A stretch of DNA of 64,000 nt, taken from the NCBI RefSeq assembly GCF_002159455.1, contig NZ_NFIQ01000012.1, positions 1 through 64,000 on the forward strand, given 5' to 3'. Shown here piece after piece: positions 49,935 to 57,757 of the stretch (positions within the stretch are counted from its first letter, which is position 1; each line of letters begins with the position of its first letter). Under the pieces are notes generated by a model. The model was not told where the DNA came from. It saw only the letters and a program-made list of their open reading frames with translations, and ran no database searches. Source of the DNA: Flavonifractor sp. An306 (GTDB lineage Bacteria > Bacillota > Clostridia > Oscillospirales > Oscillospiraceae). A program made the position numbers and the translations under genes.

Positions 49935-50375
49935 ATGAAGATTTCAAAAGTGGAATTTGCCGCGGTTCTCCTGGCGGCGGTTTTTCTGGCCTTTACCGGC
50001 GGCTGGTTTCTCCGTGGGGCTACCCAGGCCCAGCCGGTATGGGTGGAGACCGAGCGCACCCTGGCCCAGGAGACGCCCATCGTGTTTACGCCGGCGCCCA
50101 CAGAGACGGCAGCGGCGCCGACGGATACACCGGCCGCTCCGTCCGCCGCCGGTGCCAACACGGGGAAGGTGGACCTGAACACCGCCACGGCGGAGGAGCT
50201 GATGACCCTGCCGGGCATCGGGGAGAAGCGGGCGGCGGATATCATCGCCTACCGGGAGGCCAACGGCCCCTTCCGCATCCCGGAGGATCTGACCCGGGTC
50301 AGCGGTATCGGGGAGGGGATTCTGGCCGGGCTGATCGACCAGGTAACGGTTTCACAAGAGGAGGAAACACCTTGA
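49935..50375 (+). CDS. ComEA-like helix-hairpin-helix protein
   Basis: A 146-residue membrane-anchored protein. One N-terminal helix (VEFAAVLLAAVFLAFTGGWFL) and a Thr/Pro/Ala-rich linker lead to a C-terminal (HhH)2 DNA-binding domain: KVDLNTATAEELMTLPGIGEKRAADIIAYREANGPF, then DLTRVSGIGEGILAGL. ComEA binds incoming DNA in natural transformation. No comEC or comEB lies beside it, so uptake is not implied. GGAGAAGG precedes the ATG. The stop overlaps the response regulator's TTG start. Confidence 0.87.
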   Translation: MKISKVEFAAVLLAAVFLAFTGGWFLRGATQAQPVWVETERTLAQETPIVFTPAPTETAAAPTDTPAAPSAAGANTGKVDLNTATAEELMTLPGIGEKRAADIIAYREANGPFRIPEDLTRVSGIGEGILAGLIDQVTVSQEEETP

Positions 50376-51058
50376 AAATATTGGTAGTGGATGACGAGCG
50401 GGTGCTGGTCAAGGGCATCAAATTCAACCTGGAGAGCGAGGGCTACCAGGTGGAGGCGGGGTACGACGGGGAGCAGGCGGTGGAGCTGGCCCGGGGCGGC
50501 GGCTTTGACCTGATCATCCTGGACCTGATGATGCCCAAGATTGACGGGCTTCAGGCCTGTATGCGCATCCGGGAGTTTTCCAACGTGCCCATCATCATGC
50601 TCACCGCCCGCAGCGAGGACGCCGACAAGATCATCGGCTTTGAGTGCGGGGCGGACGACTATATCACCAAGCCCTTCAACATTTTGGAGCTGAAGGCCCG
50701 GGTGCGGGCCCTGCTCCGCCGGGCGGGGATGGCGGCCCAGCAGAGCGGCGCGGGGAGCAAGCTGACCATGGGCCACATCGTGCTGGATCCGGACGCCCGG
50801 GCCGCCTGGAAGGACGGTAAGAGCGTGGATCTGACCGCCAAGGAATTCGACCTGATGGAGCTGCTCATGCGCAACCCCGGCCGGGTGTACAGCCGGGAGA
50901 ACCTGCTCAACGTGGTGTGGGGCTACGAGTACGCCGGGGATTACCGGACAGTGGACGTCCATGTCCGCCGCCTGCGGGAGAAGCTGGAGCTGGACCCCGC
51001 CAATCCGGAGTATATCCTCACCAAGTGGGGTGTGGGCTACTATCTGAAACATGGATAA
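50372..51058 (+). CDS. OmpR/PhoB-type response regulator (WalR-like)
   Basis: A 228-residue regulator. The receiver domain has VVDDE, phosphoacceptor D51 in ILDLMMPKIDG, and K in ITKPFNILELKARVRALLRR. The winged helix is LTAKEFDLMELLMRNPGRVYSRENLLNVVWGYEY followed by RTVDVHVRRLREKLE. The TTG start overlaps the ComEA-like stop, with AGGAGG 6 nt upstream. It overlaps the histidine kinase gene by 8 nt. WalR and PhoP are the nearest well-known types; targets are unknown. OmpR-family proteins bind 11-bp-spaced repeats such as that at 11021. Confidence 0.93.
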   Translation: MKILVVDDERVLVKGIKFNLESEGYQVEAGYDGEQAVELARGGGFDLIILDLMMPKIDGLQACMRIREFSNVPIIMLTARSEDADKIIGFECGADDYITKPFNILELKARVRALLRRAGMAAQQSGAGSKLTMGHIVLDPDARAAWKDGKSVDLTAKEFDLMELLMRNPGRVYSRENLLNVVWGYEYAGDYRTVDVHVRRLREKLELDPANPEYILTKWGVGYYLKHG

Positions 51059-52511
51059 GCGGGAGAGCCAGGGACGGCGGGTGCCCTTCTGGCGCTCCCT
51101 GCAGACCAAGTACGCCCTGACCTATGTGGTGATTGTGGCGGCGGTGGTGGTGCTGCTGAATACCTACCCGGCGGTGGTGTCCCAGAATCTGGCCTACCGC
51201 TCCAAGCGGACCTCCATGCAGAATCAGGCCTCGGTGCTGGCCTCCGCCCTGGCCACCGGGCCGGAGGCCCTGACCGCCGACAGCGCCACCCGGACGGTCA
51301 ACCTGCTGCTGGGCAGCCTGGGGGTGAACCGGGTGGTGGTGACCGACCCCGCCGGCCGGGTGCTGTGCGACGTGCGGGATGGGGTCCAGCAGACCGATAC
51401 CGTGGGGCAGTACGCCCTGTTCTGGGAGGCGGTCACCGCCCTGAAGGGCAACAACGTGTTCCGGGGGGACTACGCCGACGGGGTCTTTTACAGCTGGGCG
51501 GCGGTGCCTGTCACCTACCGCTCCATGACCCAGGGGGCGGTCTATCTCTATGAGTATGACGCTGAGCAGGGGGCCATGCTCCAGGGCATCCAGAACAACC
51601 TGCGCACCATCTCCATTGTCATTGCCCTGGTGACCCTGGTGATGGGCGTGGTGTTCTCCAAGGCCCTCACCCGGCGGATCGCCCAGCTGCTCAGCGCCAT
51701 CCACACCGTACGGCAGGGGGAGTACAGCCACCGGGTGGACATGCGGGGAGGCGACGAGCTCAGCCGCCTGGCCGACGAGTTCAACGAGCTCACCGGCCGG
51801 CTCCAGACCACCGAGGAGGTGCGCCGCCGGTTTGTGTCCGACGCCTCCCATGAGCTCAAAACCCCGCTGGCCTCCATCCGCCTGCTCACTGATTCCATCC
51901 TCCAGGCCGACCATATGGACAGCGACACCGCCCGGGAGTTCTTGATCGACATTGGCGAGGAGGCCGAGCGGCTCACCCGCATCACCGAAAAGCTGCTCAC
52001 CCTCACCCGGCTGGACACCGCCCATGAGGTCCAGACCGTGCCGGTGGACGTGGGGACGGTGGTGCGCCGGGTGGAGCACATGCTCACCCCCCTGGCCCAG
52101 GCGGCGGAGGTGAAGCTGGAGCTCTCCCTCCAGCCCGGCTGCGTGATCCGGGCCACCGAGGACGATCTGTACCAGGTGGCCTTCAACCTGATGGAAAACG
52201 CGGTGAAGTACAACCTGCCCGGCGGGACGGTTATCGTCACCCTGTTTACCGAGGGGAACACGGTATGCCTGCGGGTGGAGGACACCGGCGTGGGCATTCC
52301 GGAGGCCGACCTGCCCAAGATCTTTGACCGGTTCTACCGGGTGGACAAGGCCCGCTCCCGTGCGGCGGGAGGTACCGGGCTGGGGCTGTCCATTGTCCGG
52401 GACACCGTGCGGCAGCACGGCGGTACCATCACCGCCCGCCGCCGGGAGCCGGAGGGCACCTGCTTTGAGGCGCGCTTTGCCCGCTGGCGGGAGGAGGGGG
52501 AGAAGGAATGA
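51051..52511 (+). CDS. Sensor histidine kinase
   Basis: A 486-residue membrane kinase. Two transmembrane helices (about residues 22-42 and 186-206) flank an extracytoplasmic sensor of about 140 residues. Then come HAMP (RRIAQLLSAIHTVRQGEYSHRV), a HisKA box with H267 in SDASHELKTPLAS, and HATPase_c with N (NLMENAVKYN), G1 (VEDTGVGIP) and G2 (GGTGLGLSIV). It phosphorylates the regulator encoded just upstream. It has no visible PAS domain, unlike WalK. The signal is unknown. Its end overlaps the GerMN lipoprotein in an ATGA. Confidence 0.93.
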   Translation: MDKRESQGRRVPFWRSLQTKYALTYVVIVAAVVVLLNTYPAVVSQNLAYRSKRTSMQNQASVLASALATGPEALTADSATRTVNLLLGSLGVNRVVVTDPAGRVLCDVRDGVQQTDTVGQYALFWEAVTALKGNNVFRGDYADGVFYSWAAVPVTYRSMTQGAVYLYEYDAEQGAMLQGIQNNLRTISIVIALVTLVMGVVFSKALTRRIAQLLSAIHTVRQGEYSHRVDMRGGDELSRLADEFNELTGRLQTTEEVRRRFVSDASHELKTPLASIRLLTDSILQADHMDSDTAREFLIDIGEEAERLTRITEKLLTLTRLDTAHEVQTVPVDVGTVVRRVEHMLTPLAQAAEVKLELSLQPGCVIRATEDDLYQVAFNLMENAVKYNLPGGTVIVTLFTEGNTVCLRVEDTGVGIPEADLPKIFDRFYRVDKARSRAAGGTGLGLSIVRDTVRQHGGTITARRREPEGTCFEARFARWREEGEKE

Positions 52512-53008
52512 GAAAACGGGTGCTTTCTTCTCTTGCCCTCTGCCTGCTGGTGGTGGGCCTGTGTGGCTGCTCCCAGCGAAGCGGCGGAGGCAAGGCGGGA
52601 GATTATCAGATTTATTATTCAGCCCTGCCCAACCAGAACGCTCCCCTGGCGGTGGGGTGTGAGACCTGGACCCCGGAGACAGGGGAGCAGATCATCCCGG
52701 GCCTGCTGGAGGCTTTGCTGGCCGGTCCGGAGGACCCGGAGCTGGCCTCCCCCTTTCCCGACGGCACCCGCCTGCTGGGATGGACGCTGGAGGAGGGGTG
52801 TCTCCGGTTGGACCTGTCGGAGCAGTACGGCGACCTGACGGGGATCGACCTGACGGTGGCCGACTGCTGTCTGTCCCTCACCCTCTGCCAGGCGGAGGGG
52901 GTGGAGTCGGTGTATGTGACGGTGGAGGGAAGTGAAATCCCCTACCGCCCCATCCAGAAGCTGACCGAGGCGGACATCCTGACAGCCGTCTATGAGGCTG
53001 GGACCTGA
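52508..53008 (+). CDS. GerMN-domain lipoprotein
   Basis: A 166-residue lipoprotein. The signal peptide ends in a lipobox LCGC (Cys at about residue 21). One GerMN domain follows (IIPGLLEALLAGPEDPELASPFPDGTRLLGWTLEEGCLRLDLSE..., TVADCCLSLTLCQAEGVESVYVTVEG). GerMN domains occur in spore-germination protein GerM and in wall-linked lipoproteins. Overlap with the histidine kinase suggests it modulates or is co-controlled by that system, a role known for accessory lipoproteins (inference). Confidence 0.87.
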   Translation: MRKRVLSSLALCLLVVGLCGCSQRSGGGKAGDYQIYYSALPNQNAPLAVGCETWTPETGEQIIPGLLEALLAGPEDPELASPFPDGTRLLGWTLEEGCLRLDLSEQYGDLTGIDLTVADCCLSLTLCQAEGVESVYVTVEGSEIPYRPIQKLTEADILTAVYEAGT

Positions 53009-53016
53009 CCTCCTCC

Positions 53017-53046
53017 TTGACAAAGGCGGGCCGCCGGGTGTAACAT
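53017..53046 (+). promoter_or_regulatory. metY promoter
   Basis: Consensus TTGACA (53017-53022), 18-nt spacer, TAACAT (53041-53046), 47 nt before the ATG. No S-box or T-box is seen in the short leader. Confidence 0.7.
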
Positions 53047-53092
53047 ACATCATTATTGCATAGATATCCACACAGAAAGGAAGTTCAGACCC

Positions 53093-54376
53093 ATGAGCCA
53101 ACACCGCATCAGTACCCAGTGCCTCCACGCGGGCTACACGCCCGGCAACGGAGAGCCCCGCAACATCCCCATCATCCAGTCCACCACCTTCCGCTACACC
53201 ACCGGGGAGGCCATGGGCGCCCTCTTTGACCTGGAGGCCAGCGGTTATTTCTATACCCGCCTGCAGAACCCCACCAACGACCACGTGGCGGCCAAGATCT
53301 GCGCTCTGGAGGGGGGCTCCGCCGCCATGCTCACCTCCTCCGGCCAGGCGGCCTCCTTCTATGCCATCTTCAACATTGTCTCCTGCGGGGAGCATGTGGT
53401 GTGCTCCTCCTCCATCTATGGCGGCACCTATAACCTGTTTGCCGTCACCATGAAGCGGATGGGCATTTCCTTCACCTTCGTGGATCCCGACTGCTCCGAG
53501 GCTGAGCTGGAGGCCGCCTTCCGGCCTGAGACCCGGGCGGTGTTCGGGGAGACCATCGCCAACCCGGCTTTGACGGTGCTGGATATCGAGAAGTTTGCCA
53601 AGGCGGCCCACGCCCATGGCGTGCCCCTGATCGTGGACAACACCTTTGCCACTCCGGTGAACTGCAACCCCTTCCGGTGGGGGGCCGATATCATTACCCA
53701 CTCCACCACCAAGTACATGGACGGCCACGCCAACGCGGTGGGAGGGGCCATTGTGGACTCCGGCAAATTTGACTGGACCGCCCACGCCGACAAGTTCCCC
53801 GGCCTGACCACCCCTGACGAGAGCTATCACGGCATCACCTACACCGAGCGCTTCGGCCTGGAGGGGGCGTATATCACCAAGGCCACCGCTCAGCTCATGC
53901 GGGATCTGGGAGCCATCCCCTCTCCCCAGAACTGCTACTATCTGAACATCGGCCTGGAGACCCTGCCCCTGCGGGTGGCCCGCCACTGTGAGAACGGTCT
54001 GGCGGTAGCCAAGTTCCTCAAGGACCACCCCAAGGTGGCCTGGGTACGCTATCCCGGCCTGGAGGGGGACCCCTATTACGAGCGGGCCCAAAAGTATCTG
54101 CCCAACGGCACCTGCGGCGTGGTGTCCTTCGGCGTGAAGGGCGGCCGGGAGGCGGCCTCCAAATTCATGGCCGGGCTGAAGCTGGCCTCCATCGCCACCC
54201 ACGTGGCCGACGCTAAGACCTGCACCCTCCATCCCGCCTCCACCACCCACCGGCAGATGACCGACGAGGAACTGGCCGCCGCCGGGGTGTCCCCGGATCT
54301 GGTGCGCCTCAGCGTGGGCATTGAGGATATCCACGATATCCTGGAGGATGTGGACCAGGCGCTGGCCGGGGTGTGA
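53093..54376 (+). CDS. metY: O-acetylhomoserine sulfhydrylase (MetY, Cys/Met PLP enzyme)
   Basis: A 427-residue fold-type I PLP enzyme that makes homocysteine from O-acetylhomoserine and sulfide, or an equivalent Cys/Met reaction. The N-terminus TQCLHAGYTP, FYTRLQNPTND, the PLP lysine K207 in THSTTKYMDGH, and RLSVGIEDIHDILEDVDQAL near the C-terminus are typical of MetY. The length (about 425) favours MetY over MetB/MetC. AAAGGAAG precedes the ATG. It probably shares a transcript with the deacylase gene, 3 nt downstream. Confidence 0.92.
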   Translation: MSQHRISTQCLHAGYTPGNGEPRNIPIIQSTTFRYTTGEAMGALFDLEASGYFYTRLQNPTNDHVAAKICALEGGSAAMLTSSGQAASFYAIFNIVSCGEHVVCSSSIYGGTYNLFAVTMKRMGISFTFVDPDCSEAELEAAFRPETRAVFGETIANPALTVLDIEKFAKAAHAHGVPLIVDNTFATPVNCNPFRWGADIITHSTTKYMDGHANAVGGAIVDSGKFDWTAHADKFPGLTTPDESYHGITYTERFGLEGAYITKATAQLMRDLGAIPSPQNCYYLNIGLETLPLRVARHCENGLAVAKFLKDHPKVAWVRYPGLEGDPYYERAQKYLPNGTCGVVSFGVKGGREAASKFMAGLKLASIATHVADAKTCTLHPASTTHRQMTDEELAAAGVSPDLVRLSVGIEDIHDILEDVDQALAGV

Positions 54377-54379
54377 GCC

Positions 54380-54943
54380 ATGTATGTGAATCCTGAAGTT
54401 TATACGGGCCCTCCGGCGGAGAGCCGGGACCCCAACGAAATGGCGGTGTACGCCTTTTTGGACCAGCTGGGGATTGCCTATCTCCGGTGCGACCACGATT
54501 ACGCCAACACCATGGAGGACTGCAAGGCGGTGGAGGCGGTTCTGGGAGTACCCATCTGCAAGAATCTGCTGCTGACCAACCGACAGCAGACCGACTTCTA
54601 TCTGCTGCTGATGCCGGGGGACAAGCCCTTCAAGACCAAGGATCTGACCAAGCAGCTGGGCTGCGCCCGGCTGTCCTTTGCCACTCCGGAGCAGATGAAA
54701 CAGCTGCTGGGCGCCGCTCCCGGCTCGGCCAGCGCCTTTGAGCTGATGCACGACAAAGAGGGTAGGGTCCGTCTGGTGATCGACCGGGAGCTGCTGGCGG
54801 GGGAATGGCTCAGCGGCCACCCCTGTTTTTCCACCTCCACCATCCGGCTGAAGCTGACGGATTTTCTGGAGCGGTTTCTGCCCGCCGTGGATCATACTCC
54901 CACTGTGGTGGACCTGCCCTGGCCGGAGGTGGAGAACCTATAG
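54380..54943 (+). CDS. YbaK/ProX-type aminoacyl-tRNA editing deacylase
   Basis: A 187-residue protein of the YbaK/ProXp family, which hydrolyses mischarged prolyl- or cysteinyl-tRNA in trans. Hallmarks are YLRCDHDYANTMEDCKAVEAVLGVPICKNLLLTNRQQ, with the catalytic lysine in CKNLLL, FYLLLMPGDKPFKTKDLTKQLG, and GSASAFELMHDKEGRVRLVIDREL. Its length and RxxFxLLxxP-like features suit a stand-alone ProXp-ala rather than short YbaK. It starts 3 nt after metY. Specificity (Ala versus Cys) is not decidable from the sequence. Confidence 0.88.
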   Translation: MYVNPEVYTGPPAESRDPNEMAVYAFLDQLGIAYLRCDHDYANTMEDCKAVEAVLGVPICKNLLLTNRQQTDFYLLLMPGDKPFKTKDLTKQLGCARLSFATPEQMKQLLGAAPGSASAFELMHDKEGRVRLVIDRELLAGEWLSGHPCFSTSTIRLKLTDFLERFLPAVDHTPTVVDLPWPEVENL

Positions 54944-54950
54944 TAGAAAC

Positions 54951-54985
54951 AAAACCGGCGCGGAGATAAACCCGCGCCGGTTTTT
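54951..54985 (+). terminator. Terminator after the deacylase gene
   Basis: CCGGCGCGG (54955-54963) with CCGCGCCGG (54972-54980), flanked by AAAA and TTTTT. Confidence 0.88.
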
Positions 54986-55406
54986 CTTGCATTTATTTAT
55001 TATATAAACTAAAATGGAAATATATAACCCGTCACATGCGAAAAACTAGAAAAAAAGTATGGATTAGTTCCATATAATTGAGGGTTATACGGAGTTTTTA
55101 TGAAAATTTATTTAATTAATTGGAAAAGTAGGCGATATAAGTAATGAGGGAAAAAGTCCGCGGCTGTTGGAGTGTATGACCGCTCTGGCGGCGGGATAGA
55201 AATGGAATGTTTGCAAAGGCAGAGAAATGTGCCTGTCCCATCACAGGAGGAGCACAGCCTGTACCGTCCGGCAAGGGAAGGGCCGGATGTGGTTGTGTGG
55301 ATCGGATGCGGCACGTATTGCGTCAAGACAGGTGGAGCGGAACTGCATCATCGACATGGCGGATGGTTTCACCGCCCATCTGAATCGGGAGAAAGGAGGA
55401 TGTACC
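54986..55406. other. AT-rich intergenic region and leader without a gene
   Basis: The first part (54990-55130) is the most AT-rich stretch of the window. It is followed by a candidate sigma-28 promoter and about 260 nt of leader before the cheX-like gene. No credible ORF with a ribosome binding site and no recognised riboswitch were found. A c-di-GMP (GEMM) motif was looked for and not seen. Confidence 0.5.
55112..55138 (+). promoter_or_regulatory. Candidate sigma-28 (SigD) promoter of the cheX-like gene
   Basis: TTAA (55112-55115), 15 nt, GGCGATAT (55131-55138). Compare the B. subtilis SigD consensus TAAA-N15-GCCGATAT. Sites of the same layout precede flgM and the hemerythrin gene. Confidence 0.55.
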
Positions 55407-55871
55407 TTGAACTCGCTTACCCAGAAGGAGATTCAGGATATTTTAAACTGCGCCATGCAGGATATTACCAACCGCATGACCAGCATTTCCCCCTGCGAGC
55501 ATGATGCCGCGTTCTCCGGCGACATCTGTACGGTCCACACGACCTTTGAAGGGGGACACCATGCCACCTTGACGCTGTATATGGACATGGCGCTGCTGCA
55601 GCGTTTGACACAGAGAGTCATGCAGCAGAATCAGGTCGAGCTACAGGACGTAGAAGACTTTACCAAGGAGTATTTCAATGTAATCTGTGGGCAAGTGGCA
55701 TCCAAACTGTTTCAGACAGCGCACATCAGATCCCGCTTCTGCATACCAAGATTTTGCCGGGGCCGCTATGTGCCCAAAGATGAGGGAGACTGCCGGTGTG
55801 TGCTCAATTACGTCAGTAATTGCAAAGAAGGCGTACAGTTGATACATCAAATCTTGCCTATTTCCTCATAA
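55407..55871 (+). CDS. CheX-like chemotaxis phosphatase-fold protein
   Basis: A 154-residue protein with the CheC/CheX/FliY fold pattern: an N-terminal helix (TQKEIQDILNCAMQDITNRM), beta strands (ATLTLYMDMALLQRLTQRVM), and the key helix EDFTKEYFNVICGQVASKLF, in which E and N match the CheX active-site ExxxN. It should dephosphorylate CheY-P, and a CheY-like gene follows. The TTG start at 55407 has AAAGGAGG 7 nt upstream; longer upstream ORF parts lack a site. The C-terminal half is Cys-rich (RFCIPRFCRG, DCRC), which is unusual. Confidence 0.75.
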   Translation: MNSLTQKEIQDILNCAMQDITNRMTSISPCEHDAAFSGDICTVHTTFEGGHHATLTLYMDMALLQRLTQRVMQQNQVELQDVEDFTKEYFNVICGQVASKLFQTAHIRSRFCIPRFCRGRYVPKDEGDCRCVLNYVSNCKEGVQLIHQILPISS

Positions 55872-55882
55872 TAAGATATAAT
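55854..55882 (+). promoter_or_regulatory. Promoter of the CheY-like gene
   Basis: TTGCCT (55854-55859), 17 nt, perfect TATAAT (55877-55882), a sigma-A type rather than sigma-28. It overlaps the end of the cheX-like gene. Confidence 0.7.
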
Positions 55883-55920
55883 AGAGGGCAAGCTGGATCG
55901 TTGAGAAGGAGCGATACAAT

Positions 55921-56286
55921 ATGGGGAAGAAAATTATGGTAGTGGATGATTCCCGAATTGTCCAGTTGCAACTGCAGAGAATCTTGTCTGATACAGATTA
56001 TGAAGTGGTAGCCTGCTGCCAGAGCGGAGAAGAAGCTCTGAGCCTGTACGAGCAGGTGCATCCGGACCTGGTGACGATGGATATTCTGATGCCCGGTATG
56101 GATGGGCTGGAGACGGCCCGGACCATCCTGCAAAAGCACCCGGAGGCCCGGATCCTGATGGTATCCTCCTTGGCTTATGACGATACCATCAATGAGGCCA
56201 AGGATATCGGCGCCAAGGGCTTTGTCTATAAACCCTTTGATCCGGAGCAGATTGTCATGTCCATGCAGAAGGCTTTTTCAGAATAA
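55921..56286 (+). CDS. CheY-like single-domain response regulator
   Basis: A 121-residue receiver domain without an output domain. It has VVDDSR, phosphoacceptor D54 in LVTMDILMPGMDG, a conserved T/S position replaced by the SS of MVSSLAYDD, and K in FVYKPFDPEQI. It most likely signals to the flagellar switch or another partner in chemotaxis, together with the CheX-like phosphatase just upstream. GAAGGAG precedes the ATG. A bidirectional terminator follows. Confidence 0.9.
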   Translation: MGKKIMVVDDSRIVQLQLQRILSDTDYEVVACCQSGEEALSLYEQVHPDLVTMDILMPGMDGLETARTILQKHPEARILMVSSLAYDDTINEAKDIGAKGFVYKPFDPEQIVMSMQKAFSE

Positions 56287-56321
56287 CCGCACCGGAGGAA
56301 TATGTACATCCGAACCGTAAA

Positions 56322-56372
56322 AAATACCCGTCATCTGGAAGCAAGAGCTGCTTCAGATGACGGGTATTTTTT
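56322..56372. terminator. Bidirectional terminator between cheY-like and csrA
   Basis: A 21-bp stem with one bulge, AAATACCCGTCATCTG... (56322-56343) with ...CAGATGACGGGTATTTTTT (56349-56372). Confidence 0.92.
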
Positions 56373-56373
56373 C

Positions 56374-56628
56374 TCAGGAAGAGGCAGAACCGTTTCCACG
56401 GTGGAGAAGGGCCGACTTCAACTCGTTGACCAGGGCCGGCGGCGCGGCGTCAGCGGCGTCCTGGTTGGTGCTGACAGCCTTCTGCAGCTCACTGCGGAGC
56501 ACCAGAACCTCCTTGGGGGCGCAGATACCGATATTTACCTGCCCGCCAGGCTCAATGGACAGAACGGTGACGCTGATGTGGTCGTCGATCACCAGGGACT
56601 CGCCCACTTTGCGGCTCAGGACCAGCAT
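56374..56628 (-). CDS. csrA: Carbon storage / translational regulator CsrA
   Basis: An 84-residue CsrA. The RNA-binding strand MLVLSRKVGESLVIDD, IEPGGQVNIGICAPKEVLVLRSEL and the C-terminal helix are all present. It binds GGA motifs over ribosome sites; in Bacillus it represses flagellin (hag) translation and is held by FliW. The start overlaps the fliW stop in TGATG, coupling the two products. The C-terminal extension of about 20 residues (AALVNELKSALLHRGN-like) is usual for Gram-positive CsrA, where FliW binds. Confidence 0.96.
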   Translation of the reverse strand: MLVLSRKVGESLVIDDHISVTVLSIEPGGQVNIGICAPKEVLVLRSELQKAVSTNQDAADAAPPALVNELKSALLHRGNGSASS

Positions 56629-57074
56629 CAGCCCACCCCCCCGTTGGAGAATTCATCCAGCCGATGACGCATGTGGTAGGCATCGGTATCCAGAATCACC
56701 TGCATACCCCGGCGCAGATCGGGATTGATCACCAGCGGGCAGCGCAGATTGAGAGTACTGGCCCCTACCGGCTCCCGCACCACACACATGACGTAGTAGC
56801 ACAGATCCTCGCTGCGGGAGACCTCCATCATGTGCAGCTCCTCATGGGAGAGGATGGGGGTGTAGTCCGGCTTGAGAGAAAAGGGATTCATGGCGATAAA
56901 CGCGGGAGAGGGCGCAGCCAAGCTCTGCAGACAGAGCATATTTCCGTCGCTGCCCTCAAAAGGCAGCAGCAAAAAAGATTTCTCTGTCTCAAACCCAAAC
57001 AGTCCGTTGGGGAAGGTCAACACGTCCTCCGGGGCGTAGTCGATCCGCCCGAAATATTTGGTGTCCAGCTGCAA
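56628..57074 (-). CDS. fliW: Flagellar assembly factor FliW
   Basis: A 148-residue FliW. It has DYAPEDVLTFPNGLFGFE near the N-terminus, FLLLPFEGSDGNMLCLQSLAAPSPAFI, and the C-terminal NLRCPLVINPDLRRGMQVIL that is typical. FliW is the protein antagonist of CsrA and the checkpoint for flagellin translation. The TTG start has AAAGGAGG 7 nt upstream. It sits 14 nt after the DUF6470 gene. Confidence 0.95.
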   Translation of the reverse strand: MQLDTKYFGRIDYAPEDVLTFPNGLFGFETEKSFLLLPFEGSDGNMLCLQSLAAPSPAFIAMNPFSLKPDYTPILSHEELHMMEVSRSEDLCYYVMCVVREPVGASTLNLRCPLVINPDLRRGMQVILDTDAYHMRHRLDEFSNGGVG

Positions 57075-57088
57075 GAGGGTTCCTCCTT

Positions 57089-57694
57089 TTAGGCGTTAAC
57101 GTCGATAGGCTCGTAATTAGGGTCGGCAGAGGGGGGCACATACAGCGGGCCGCCCACATACTTGATGATCACATCCGGTTGCTGGGTTACAGTGAACTCA
57201 ATATCGCCGGGAACAAAGGTAAAGCTCATCTGCTCCATGCGCCAGTCAAAGTTCAGCTTATCCATCTCATAACGGATGCTCATTTCGCCGCCGTCCCAGC
57301 TGATATCCGGGCCTACGGTGGGTAAAAAGTCGATGTTCACGTTGGTGGGATTGCCAAGGTTCTGCTGTTTCGCCAGCTGAGGGATCACGTCCTGGTCGAT
57401 GCGTGCCTCCATCATCATACGGCCCTCCCTGGCCATTACGGCAGTGGCCTGATAGGCTCCCTGCCTACCTGCTTGGGCCTGCTGCTGGATTAAAGTAGCT
57501 GTGGTGGGGGTTACGGAATTGCGGGCCTCAAAGCTGTCAATGTTCACCCTGATGGGTTGGCTGCGGATGCTCAGTCCATTTTTGTCCCGGGAGATCTCCA
57601 TCTGGGCTGTGCCGCGGGCATACTCCAGGTGGGCATTGGTGACTTTCATCTGGATTTCAATGGGGACAGTTTTGATCTCGATCAGCGGATACAT
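57089..57694 (-). CDS. DUF6470-type flagellar-cluster protein
   Basis: A 201-residue protein commonly found between flgL and fliW in Firmicutes. Recognisable parts are MYPLIEIKTVPIEIQMKVTNAHLEY, IQQQAQAGRQGAYQATAVMAREGRMMM (helical middle) and the C-terminal IKYVGGPLYVPPSADPNYEPI. Its biochemical role is unknown; conservation of position suggests a link with the CsrA-FliW checkpoint or filament assembly. The ATG start has GGAG 11 nt upstream; a longer version starting 39 nt earlier begins before this site. Confidence 0.8.
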   Translation of the reverse strand: MYPLIEIKTVPIEIQMKVTNAHLEYARGTAQMEISRDKNGLSIRSQPIRVNIDSFEARNSVTPTTATLIQQQAQAGRQGAYQATAVMAREGRMMMEARIDQDVIPQLAKQQNLGNPTNVNIDFLPTVGPDISWDGGEMSIRYEMDKLNFDWRMEQMSFTFVPGDIEFTVTQQPDVIIKYVGGPLYVPPSADPNYEPIDVNA

Positions 57695-57757
57695 GACCTG
57701 AAAGACTCCTTTCCTGCACCTCGCACGGCGCAAATTAAATGTCCCTTAACGGGCAGA

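Noticed and set aside
55140-55406. c-di-GMP (GEMM) or other riboswitch in the leader of the cheX-like gene
   Set aside because: The conserved GEMM core segments are not present and no other known class was recognised by eye.
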